DNA from: UBA9647 sp963739335
GTDB taxonomy: Bacteria; Bacteroidota; Ignavibacteria; UBA10030
NCBI GenBank assembly: GCA_963739335.1
Contig: CAVUAC010000041.1
Location: forward strand, 1 to 64,000
DNA length: 64,000 bases
Direction: 5' to 3'
The notes below the pieces were generated by a model, which saw nothing but the letters and a program-made list of their open reading frames with translations, was not told where the DNA came from and ran no database searches. Position numbers and translations under genes: made by a program. This document shows positions 32,785 to 40,863 of this stretch, one piece after another. The first letter of the stretch is position 1. Each line of letters starts with the position of its first letter.

Positions 32785-33072
32785 TTAGGGATCAGTTTTC
32801 TCCGAAGTCTTACCCTTCTTCGAAGACGGCGCTGAGGTCGCCTTCTTCGAAGTTCCATCCTGTTCGGAAGACAATGGGGATGAGGTCGGTATCGGGGTTG
32901 AGCGCATCAGGTGTTGTCCCGACACCACTCTTGGCGCAATAAAGTGCGTCAAGATCGGAGGGGCCGACTTTTTGGCCTTTCCAGGATAATCTACCGCGGG
33001 AATAATCGACAAGAAATCTCGACCGCCCAGCATGATCGAATCTTTGGGCTTGTCAAAAGCTGTCTCTTTCAC
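32785..33072 (-). CDS. Small head-region protein, frame uncertain
   Basis: GTG 33072 follows GGAGG: MKETAFDKPKDSIMLGGRDF. The same frame continues in a Ser/Pro-rich, protein-unlike tail to 32785. The -1 frame from near 33014 reads VDYSRGRLSWKGQKVGPS..., TDLIPIVFRTGWNFEEGDLS and stops at 32810, which looks far more like a folded protein. A missing base in an A3 run (33014-33016) would explain it. Function unknown; it lies in the head module. Confidence 0.4.
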   Translation of the reverse strand: MKETAFDKPKDSIMLGGRDFLSIIPAVDYPGKAKKSAPPILTHFIAPRVVSGQHLMRSTPIPTSSPLSSEQDGTSKKATSAPSSKKGKTSEKTDP

Positions 33073-33339
33073 GTCTACCTCCACAAAAAGAAACGCCGGA
33101 AAGGAATCACCTCTCAGGGCCAGCGTCCCTGGAGATGGCATCCATTTCCGGCATTTTGAAAGTTACTATTTTCGCTGGTAGCGGACCGAGGTACGCGGTC
33201 ACCTGCAATATCCTAAATCTGGGTCGCCGTGACTCCTGGCCCTCTACCCATAGTTACTTTTTTACACTCTCCTACATATCATCGAAAAGAAACCCTGCAA
33301 ATCCTTCTGCGAACGGTGCATCTTGAGATACAATCTCCT

Positions 33340-33981
33340 CTAAATCTCCTCGTCGGTCTCTTCATTGTCTGGTTCACCTTCCCTGAAAACCCGTTCTTTC
33401 TGTCTCCGGATTTTATCTCTTCTACGTATCGTTTTGGCATATAAGTCTCCGACGATCTTCTGTACGTGAAGCCAAAAGTCCTTTCGATCATCGTCCTTCG
33501 CCCAGTTCACTTTCTTCTCAGCCATTTTCGTCAAATCATAGGTGAACTGAATAATTCGCATCTGATTTGACCATGTTGTTTTGGACACACCGGAAAGCAT
33601 TTCAAGTTGACTGTAGGTTGGATTTTCAGTATTGAATTCCTGGCAGGCGGTGAAGTATGCCTTCACCAGGTCATCCCGCCGAATGCCCTTCGGTACAAGG
33701 GATGCGGTACGTTGGTTGGCCTCCTCTTGCAGGATTCGCGGAATCGTTCCGAACCAGCCCTCGACCCTCGGGTGATGAAGCAGCATAACCTCTCGCGGAA
33801 TCTCATTCAATCGAAGAAGGCGCTTGTTTGAGAGCGCATGGGCATTCACGATCAGTGCGTCCCACTCATTCCTGCACCATCCGTAGAACACGAGCTTATC
33901 TTTCTTCTTTTGGATGAGTTCAACGACCCCGAGGGGGTCTATGAATAATCTACTGTTCCCTTTGTCATCAAAGTACGGCAT
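33340..33981 (-). CDS. Helix-turn-helix phage protein, possibly small terminase-like
   Basis: 213 residues. FIDPLGVVELIQKKKDKLVFYGWCRNEWDAL opens the protein; a central NPTYSQLEMLSGVSKTTWSNQMRI is a helix-turn-helix, and the C-terminus is highly charged. Position upstream of the head genes suggests a small terminase or packaging regulator, but no large terminase follows. GGAGGGAG precedes the start. Confidence 0.45.
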   Translation of the reverse strand: MPYFDDKGNSRLFIDPLGVVELIQKKKDKLVFYGWCRNEWDALIVNAHALSNKRLLRLNEIPREVMLLHHPRVEGWFGTIPRILQEEANQRTASLVPKGIRRDDLVKAYFTACQEFNTENPTYSQLEMLSGVSKTTWSNQMRIIQFTYDLTKMAEKKVNWAKDDDRKDFWLHVQKIVGDLYAKTIRRRDKIRRQKERVFREGEPDNEETDEEI

Positions 33982-34193
33982 GAGCTCCCTCCGAGGTTTT
34001 CACAGATTCGCAGAGACATTCCATTTGCGGTGCGATGAACTGACGAACTGCTTTTTGCTACGCGGACGTGAAATTTGTTTTCGAACTCCGTTTCCATTGC
34101 CTCCCTGACGGACTTCGGACTGACCCTCAAAATGCCCATTGGTTCGTCTGGAGAGGGGAGTCCATAATTGTCAATGTTGGCAATCGGAGACAT
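33939..34193 (-). CDS. Hypothetical protein at the right end of the leftward phage genes
   Basis: 84 residues, MSPIANIDNYGLPSPDEPMG... then SVREAMETEFENKFHVRVAK. The C-terminal half overlaps the start of the next gene by 43 bp, more than usual, so its end may be wrong. Not recognised. Confidence 0.35.
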   Translation of the reverse strand: MSPIANIDNYGLPSPDEPMGILRVSPKSVREAMETEFENKFHVRVAKSSSSVHRTANGMSLRICENLGGSSCRTLMTKGTVDYS

Positions 34194-34276
34194 GGCAGTT
34201 TTTCCCCTTGCTTTTCAGCATGATGGGTCGTACATTAGGATCATCATAGAAGTCATCTCCTAACAGTGATTTCGGA

Positions 34277-34371
34277 TGGATGCGTAAGGGATTTGGCATC
34301 CAAAATAAGTATGCGACTTTTTGTCCTTAGATGCAAGGACGGAGTTATTTTTAACAATGCGTTTAACCGCA
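34277..34371. promoter_or_regulatory. Divergent control region of the repressor
   Basis: Three candidate sites lie between the leftward phage genes and the rightward repressor: TGGATGC-12-GCATCCA (34277-34302), GTCCTT-6-AAGGAC (34323-34340) and the 14-mer TGCGTTTAACCGCA (34358-34371), 26 bp before the repressor ATG. The 14-mer is shared with 22339 and, with one change, 17638. Confidence 0.5.
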
Positions 34372-34396
34372 CTTTTCAACCAACAGGACTCTACGC

Positions 34397-34906
34397 ATGC
34401 GCAAGCCGCAGATCGATTACCTAAAAGATGCAGAAGTTTTTGCGCAGAACGTGCGAAAACTGCGCCAACTGCGGAGAATGAACCAGGAGGAGTTGGCTAA
34501 AAAAGCGGGTATCAACCTAACAACGATGAACCAGATCGAGAATATCGGGTCTGAACTAGGGAGGGCTCCGTTACTTTCCACTCTGTCGAGTGTCGCGAAG
34601 GCGTTGGAGGTCCCGATTTCATCTCTATTTGTAGGAGGGACTGAGGATAGGAAGGGCTACCTTCATTTCTCAGCCTGGGCTTGGAGTAAGTTTTTGGATG
34701 TCTCTGATAGTCTGAATTTGGTCAAGATCCTAAACGACGAGAATCTTTTGCGAAGGCAATTTGAAGGATTCTTGGTGTTTCTTAGACCCGGCCAGACATT
34801 CTCCCCCGAGGACAAAGAGTTAATCTGGATGGATCGACTCAATTTCGGCGATGAGAAGGATGGGACTTCGGAGAAAGCGACCTCACCACCATCGTCCGGA
34901 TCATAG
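34397..34906 (+). CDS. XRE-family phage repressor
   Basis: 169 residues. VRKLRQLRRMNQEELAKKAGINLTTMNQIEN (about 18-48) is a Cro/CI helix-turn-helix, followed by a helical dimerisation part (FSAWAWSKFLDVSDSLNLVKIL). No protease or catalytic Ser-Lys domain is seen. The last residues (DGTSEKATSPPSS) may be off-frame: the -1 frame reads GWDFGESDLTTIVRIIEVS to 34918, which ends 7 bp before the integrase. Probably keeps element B silent. Confidence 0.75.
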   Translation: MRKPQIDYLKDAEVFAQNVRKLRQLRRMNQEELAKKAGINLTTMNQIENIGSELGRAPLLSTLSSVAKALEVPISSLFVGGTEDRKGYLHFSAWAWSKFLDVSDSLNLVKILNDENLLRRQFEGFLVFLRPGQTFSPEDKELIWMDRLNFGDEKDGTSEKATSPPSSGS

Positions 34907-34924
34907 AGGTGAGTTAAGGCACGT

Positions 34925-35962
34925 ATGGCGTCTATCTACAAACACGGGAGGTCCATTTATCTGGGATTCTATGACATTACAGGTAAACGACATGACCGCA
35001 GTCTCCGGCTTCCCCCGACTGCTGCCGGTTGGGCTGAAGCTAAAAACGTCAAAAAGAGATTAGAGGTTGAGTTGCGGTCCGATCCTTGGGGATTCACGAA
35101 GCAGGCCCGCAGCCCGTCCGCCCGAAAGACTCTGACCGAGACCTTCGACGAGATGCTCGCTTCTGGGTACGAGCGACTTCACGCCGCGAGCACGGTAAGC
35201 CTTCTCCATCTCTCCGTTAGCAAGTTTACAACCCTCGTCGGTGACTTCCCGCTGCACAAGATCTCGGCCTCGACAATGTTATTATTCCGTGATGCTGCGA
35301 TGGCTCGTGACGGCGAAGTTAATACGGCTTGTTGGCTGAGACATCTGAGCATTGTTTTCTCCTATGCCGTAAGAATGGGGGCGATCGCAGTTAATCCAAT
35401 AGGCAGGACCATTCGGCTGAACCCGCCGAAGAAGCGCCCGGTCATTATCCGAGCCGATGATCTCGAAAAAATCTGGATCAAGGGATTGGAGATGTGGGGG
35501 CCCGAGTTCGTTAGGCAATGCCAATTTCTCCTATATACCGGGTTCCGCGCCGGAGATAGTTGTGATTTCAAACGCAGGCAAATCGACTTCGAGATGAATT
35601 TACTCGTCTATAACAATCAGAAGAAACGACGGGTCGAACATTTCCCGATCTATTCTGCGCTCATCCCGATACTCGAGCCTGCAAGGCCTTTACAACCGGA
35701 TGATTTCGTGTTTCACTATCGTTCGGTCTCCGGCATATCTCACGCATTCCATGACGTTGTAGATAAACTGAAGTGCAGCCCGGATTACAACTTGCACGGA
35801 TTGAAAAGGAATTTCGTTACTCGGCTGGTACTCGGTGGGATCACGCCAGCATTAGCTCATCAGCTCGCTCATCACACCGATTTCAAGACGACTCTCGAAC
35901 ATTACACGGCATGGGATCTCGAGCTCCAGAGAAGCGAACTCGAGCGGGTGGTAGGCCAATAG
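34925..35962 (+). CDS. Phage integrase (tyrosine recombinase) of element B
   Basis: 345 residues. N-terminal arm-binding beta segment (SIYKHGRSIYLGFYDITGKRHDRSL), core-binding helices, then the catalytic domain with Arg in YTGFRAGDSCDFK, Lys in NNQKKRR, HGLKR where HxxR is usual, His in AHHTDF and Tyr in LEHYTAWD. The usual Arg of HxxR reads Lys. Next to the regenerated tRNA-Lys, which is the expected position for the enzyme that used this att site. Confidence 0.85.
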   Translation: MASIYKHGRSIYLGFYDITGKRHDRSLRLPPTAAGWAEAKNVKKRLEVELRSDPWGFTKQARSPSARKTLTETFDEMLASGYERLHAASTVSLLHLSVSKFTTLVGDFPLHKISASTMLLFRDAAMARDGEVNTACWLRHLSIVFSYAVRMGAIAVNPIGRTIRLNPPKKRPVIIRADDLEKIWIKGLEMWGPEFVRQCQFLLYTGFRAGDSCDFKRRQIDFEMNLLVYNNQKKRRVEHFPIYSALIPILEPARPLQPDDFVFHYRSVSGISHAFHDVVDKLKCSPDYNLHGLKRNFVTRLVLGGITPALAHQLAHHTDFKTTLEHYTAWDLELQRSELERVVGQ

Positions 35963-35993
35963 GGCTGACGGAAACGGCTGTGGAGGGGAACGT

Positions 35994-36305
35994 ATGCAAC
36001 CTTACGATGAAGAAGAAACTCTTGAGATTGTACAGAGACTCGATAGACTCAAAACCATTATCCGGCCAGTTATTATCGCCGTATTGGCCATTGTGGTCGG
36101 GGTCGGGGTTTGCCTGATTGCCAGGATGGCTGATAAGCAGGGCGATTATACGGCAACAACTCTCGGCGCGTTTATCGGATTGATTGTCGGATTCGCCATA
36201 GGAAGGTTTCTGGCAGACCTCTACACCGTCACGATGGACTGGCGATCGCAGGCACTCATCCTGAACGAGAACATCCTGGCAGAACTAAAAGACAAGACGA
36301 CTTGA
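35994..36305 (+). CDS. Two-helix membrane protein at the island end
   Basis: 103 residues: a charged N-terminus (MQPYDEEETLEIVQRLDRLK), two hydrophobic helices (IIRPVIIAVLAIVVGVGV and ATTLGAFIGLIVGFAIGRF) and a soluble C-terminus. Lies between the integrase and tRNA-Lys. No family recognised; superinfection exclusion is a possible but untested role. Confidence 0.55.
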   Translation: MQPYDEEETLEIVQRLDRLKTIIRPVIIAVLAIVVGVGVCLIARMADKQGDYTATTLGAFIGLIVGFAIGRFLADLYTVTMDWRSQALILNENILAELKDKTT

Positions 36306-36438
36306 TATTCAGGGGATCAACAGAAAGTATCGTAACACTCGCTGCAAAGGCGTCGCTCTTTTCCATAGTCGGCCGCATGTTGCTTTCGCGCGGGGGGGGG
36401 GGTCGGTTTTAACGGGGATTTAACTTTTGACGTTGTTT

Positions 36439-36511
36439 GCACCCATGGCTCAATTGGTAGAGCAACTGACTCTTAATCAGTGGGTTCCAGGTTCGAGTCC
36501 TGGTGGGTGCA
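36439..36511 (+). tRNA. tRNA-Lys(CUU), intact, right island boundary
   Basis: 73 nt: acceptor GCACCCA pairs with TGGGTGC, D-arm with GGTA, anticodon loop CTCTTAA (anticodon CUU), T-loop TTCGAGT, discriminator A. No CCA is encoded. The 5' half came with the element and the 3' half from the chromosome. A terminator follows immediately. No clear promoter is visible in the island DNA upstream. Confidence 0.93.
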
Positions 36512-36554
36512 CAAAAACACGAGGGCTAGCGAAAGCTGGCCCGACGTGTTTTTG
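36512..36554 (+). terminator. Intrinsic terminator of tRNA-Lys
   Basis: CAAAAACACG pairs with CGTGTTTTTG over 10 bp, with an inner GGCTAGC/AGCTGGCC helix; the 3' arm supplies the U-tract. Confidence 0.75.
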
Positions 36555-36653
36555 AGTATCAATGGAGGATGATGGTGTCCTGCCTGCGCCGATGCTTTCT
36601 ATCGGGGGTGGGTACACGAGTAAACTTCCAATTGACAATTGGAAATTGTCAAC

Positions 36654-36725
36654 GCCGAAGTGGCGGAATTGTCTGCCCGCCATGGAGCGTTCACTGAGGC
36701 AGGCGGGGTAGACGCGCCCGGACTT
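36654..36725 (+). pseudogene. tRNA-Leu pseudogene with a 36-nt hairpin insertion in the D-loop
   Basis: GCCGAAGTGGCGGAATTG (36654-36671) matches the first 18 nt of the tRNA-Leu at 36900. After 36 nt it resumes GTAGACGCGC and GGACT. The insert has CCCGCC and GGCGGG arms. Beyond 36725 the match is lost. Confidence 0.6.
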
Positions 36726-36899
36726 TGACGGGGTAAACTGGACTAAAATTCAGCTTGTCCCGTGATACGAGATAGGGCTCGTTCGGATGAGAGTTCTAGA
36801 AGGCCGAAAGCCCCTAAGAAGTTCCTGAAAAGAGGCGCGGGCCATAGATTGCCGAATCAAATCATCGCGGCAGGGAACATCGAGTTGTCCCCGCGAGTC

Positions 36900-36986
36900 G
36901 CCGAAGTGGCGGAATTGGTAGACGCGCTGGACTCAAAATCCAGTACGGCTTAACCCCGTGTGAGAGTTCGAGTCTCTCCTTCGGCA
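36900..36986 (+). tRNA. tRNA-Leu(CAA)
   Basis: 87-nt class II tRNA: GCCGAAG/CTTCGGC acceptor, anticodon stem CTGGA/TCCAG with loop CTCAAAA (anticodon CAA), long variable arm (TACGGCTTAACCCCGT), T-arm with TTCGAGT, discriminator A. Confidence 0.95.
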
Positions 36987-37130
36987 CGCAACAGAGGTTC
37001 CCATCTTACTGCTCTCGGGCAGCAGGAGGGGAAGTCTTTCCTTCGGTATCGATCTCTTCCAGGAGGATGTTGATGCACTAAGGATACATTTTGGTGGTCC
37101 CAGCGCATGGCGGTATCCTAGAGAACATCC

Positions 37131-40100
37131 TTGCTTCGAAAACTCTTCATACTCCTTCTTATCTGGTCCTCTACTGGCCTTCACGCGCAGGATGCTTTGC
37201 ATCAACTGCCAGTGTCGTCCCATCGAACAGCTTCTTTCAAACTCAGTGCTTCTGACACGGCATACACTCTTCCGCACAACCTCGTATTGCCAGGTAGTGA
37301 AAAAGTCGTCCTCGATTCTGCTATTGCCCTGACTCGGCACCTGGATTATGAGATTCAATATTGGCAAGGGGTAGTTCGGTTCGGCCGCGATCGCTTGGCA
37401 AGGATTCTTGCGGATTCTTCAGTCCACACTGCCGTAGTCACATATGAACTGTTGCCTTTCTCCCTCAAACAGGAATACTTTCTGCATCAGCTCACAGAGT
37501 TCAAGGATTCCACCGGTCGGTTGACACGCAAGGTCGCGTCACCTGCTTCCAGCTTCTCAATGAACGATATCTTCGGTTCGGGCCTTCAAAAAAGCGGCTC
37601 CATCTTCCGCGGATTGACCGTCGGGTCAAACAGAGAATCTGACGCTGAATTCGGGATTCCGGATGCAGCTAGCCGGCAGATTGTCGTCTGACTTAGACAT
37701 TGTGGCGGCGCTTACGGACGAGAATGTCCCCATTCAACCAGAGGGGACAACGCAAACACTACAAGAGCTCGACAAAGTGTTCATACAGCTGAAAAATCCC
37801 CGGTACGGAGCCACACTTGGCGATTTCGTCTATGCGATCGGCGAGGAAGAAGGGGGTGAATTCGGAAGATTGTCGCGAAAACTTCAGGGCGCCGTGGGAA
37901 CCGCCGGTCTGAAGGATGTTGTGGGCAGCGGTAGCACGCTGACAATTTCACTGACTGGGGCAACAGCCCGCGGGAAATTCACAACGAATCAATTCCAGGG
38001 AATCGAAGGAAACCAGGGTCCCTACCGGCTTACTGGCCAGGATCCGAGCGGCCGCCCTATCATTATCGCCGGGACGGAACGTGTCTACATCAACGGTCAG
38101 CCCATGACAAGGGGAGAAACGAACGACTACACCATCGACTACAGTACGGGGGATCTGTACTTTTCCGCTCGCAGACTCATCACCAACGCAACGCGGATCA
38201 CGGTTGATTTCGAGTATACCGATCGTCAGTTCACGCGTAATTTGGCGGGAGCGTCGGCCCACTTGACCGCACTGAACGACCGTCTCAATGTGTTCACATC
38301 GCTGACGCAGGAGGCTGATGATCCGGAATCCCCGGTGGACATAGTGCTGAACGACACACTTCGCAATATCATCAGAGCGAGCGGCGCTGACAAGATGAAG
38401 GCGTCCGTTCCCGGTATTCATTTCGCCGGACGTGATTCTCTTACCCTTGCGGGGAAGGGCCAGTATGTTCTGAAGGACACATTGATTCTTGGTGTTGTCC
38501 GATCACTACTCGTCTTCGCGCCGGGAGATCCTCAGGCGGTCTACTCCGTTACCTTTTCCTACGTCGACAAGATGCCGGGAGATTCTCTTGGCTACAGCCT
38601 CTCAAGTTCGGGAGGCTATGCAGTTGCTGGAATAGGCAAGGGGAACTATCTTCCGCTCGAATTCTTGCCGATTCCGGAGCTTCACCGCGTTGTCACTGGC
38701 CGGGCGAGTTACACGCCTGGGTCCGACCTCACAGTTTCGGCTGAGTACGCTTTGAGCTCCTATGACCGGAACCGTCTCTCCAGCATTGATGACAACGATA
38801 GGCAAGGAGGCGCCTACAAACTTCGGGCCGATTATCATCCGAAAGACCTGACCATCAGTGGGCTGCACCTTGGCGAGCTCGATCTCGCTGTGTCTGATCG
38901 ATTCGTTGACAGACGCTTCCTTTCGCTGGACCGATCGAACGAGATTGAGTTCAATCGGAATTGGAACCTCAATCAATACTCGGTTGGGGATGAAGAGATT
39001 CGTGAAATGTCATTGACGTATTTGCCGCTTAAGAGCATTAGGTTGGGAGGAGGATACGGATTGCTCGAGCGCAAGGGGAGCTATCGATCGAATCGGACTA
39101 CAATCGATGCTTCTGTAACGGATTCCGTCGCACCGCACCTGTCGTACAATTCCGAGATCCTCGAAAGCGAGGACATGCGACTGCCGGGCAAATCTTCATG
39201 GGTGCGGCAACGGGGGACTGTGTCGTACAGCATCTTGAAGTTCCAGCCCAGCATCCGAATCGAAATGGAAGACCGGCAGGATCGCCTTCCCTCATCGGAC
39301 TCTCTGAACCAGGGGAGCTTCCGGTTCCTTGAGGTCGCTCCTGCGCTTTCTCTCATCAATCTCAACCCATTCAGCATGTCAGCAGAAGTTCAGATGAGAA
39401 CGGAGGACAGCGCCTCTGCGGGCGCGATGCTTCGTGCGTTCCGATCGCTGACTCAACTGTATGAAATGCAGCTGCGAGAATGGAACTCGTTTTCAAGCAC
39501 GGTCTCGCTGGCATTGAGGAAGACGGATCTGTCAGATGAATTCGCCGCAAAAGGAAACACAGCTTCGAACACAATGTTGGTCCGAACCCAGCTGCGCTAT
39601 GCTCCGTGGCACCGGGCGCTGGATGCCGATGTCCTGTATGAATTCGCACGGGAGAAGTCTGCTGCCATGAGGCGAGTCTTCATTCGAGTGCCAAAAGGAA
39701 CGGGAAACTACAGGTACAAAGGAGACCTCAATCAGAATGGAATCGCGGATGAGAATGAATTCGAACAGACAAGGTTTGACGGCGACTATATTGCAATCTA
39801 CCTGCCGAGCGATCAGTTCATGCCCGTAGCCGACTTGAAAACTGGCTTTCGGCTCAGACTGACGCCTGGCAAGCTCCTGCCGAAACGTGAGAGCTTCGCA
39901 GAGAAGGTCCTTGCCGCTCTTTCAACGGAAACAGTGGCTCGCATCGAAGAGAAAAGCACCGAGCCGGATGCAAGCCAGATCTATCTGCTGCATCTCTCGC
40001 GTTTCCAGAACGATAGCACGACGCTCACAGGAACAAACCTCTTCACGCAGGATGTATATGTTCTCGAGTCCGATCCTGGGTTCTCGATGCGGTTCCGGTT

Positions 40101-40686
40101 CAATCAACGGAGCGGACTCCTGAGATTGGTCGGAACGACAGAGCGTAGTTACATCCGGGAGCGTTCCATCCGCCTGAGGACGCAGCTGCTGAAGGAAATC
40201 GGAAATCAAACGGAGTACACCAACAAGCTTGATCAGCTCTTTGCCTCAAGCGACTCACCTCGTCAACGGGACCTGCTCTTGGCTGAACTAAAGACCGAAT
40301 TCTCCTACCGGCCCTATCCTGAGTGGGAAATCGCGTTTGGTACTGGAATCTCTCGGATCACGAATCGCTTCGGAGGGACGAATCCGACAGCAAACTTGAA
40401 CGACCAGTTTCTTCGTTTGACGTACGCGTTCCTGGCCGCCGGCCAATTAAGGAGTGAGATCCAACGCGAGGAGGCAAGAATCTCGGACCAATCGACCACT
40501 GGGGTGGCCAACTATCCCTTCGAATTCACAAACGGGGAGGTCGTTGGCAAGACGTTGCTCTGGCGGCTTGCATTTGACTATAGGATTAGCCAATATCTAC
40601 AGGTAACCCTCAACTACGATGGCCGTTCGGAGGGGGGACGACCTGCGGTACATACCGCTCGAGCGGAGGCTAGAGCGTTTTTCTAG
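37131..40686 (+). CDS. Giant outer-membrane/cell-surface protein, split by a one-base frameshift
   Basis: About 1180 residues. A TTG start gives MLRKLFILLLIWSSTGLHAQ, a signal peptide. The first frame ends at 37691, but homologous text passes into the next frame: ...GLTVGSNR then LTLNSGFRMQLAGRLSSDLD, so one extra base lies near 37636-37637. The N-terminal half has repeated VYINGQPMTRGETNDYTIDY and GDLYFSARRL motifs, reminiscent of SprA-type outer-membrane proteins; the C-terminal 600 residues are beta-barrel-like alternating strands ending in Phe (RAEARAFF). Function is not known. Confidence 0.7.
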
Positions 40687-40863
40687 GAATCTGACCGCCG
40701 TGCCGCAATTCCACAGGCACTGAAACAGCTTGAAATGCGTGGGGGCCCCACGTTGCGCTACAAGTGTGAGGACCTGATCATTCATGCCTTGCGCAGCTGA
40801 ATTCGCTCTGCTCGTTCCAGTTCATCTCTGAAGTAAGAGTCTCAACAATGAAGATCAAAGAAC

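Noticed and set aside
40738..40752. CGTGGGG/CCCCACG hairpin after the surface protein gene
   Set aside because: It has a 1-nt loop and no U-tract, so it is not supported as a terminator.
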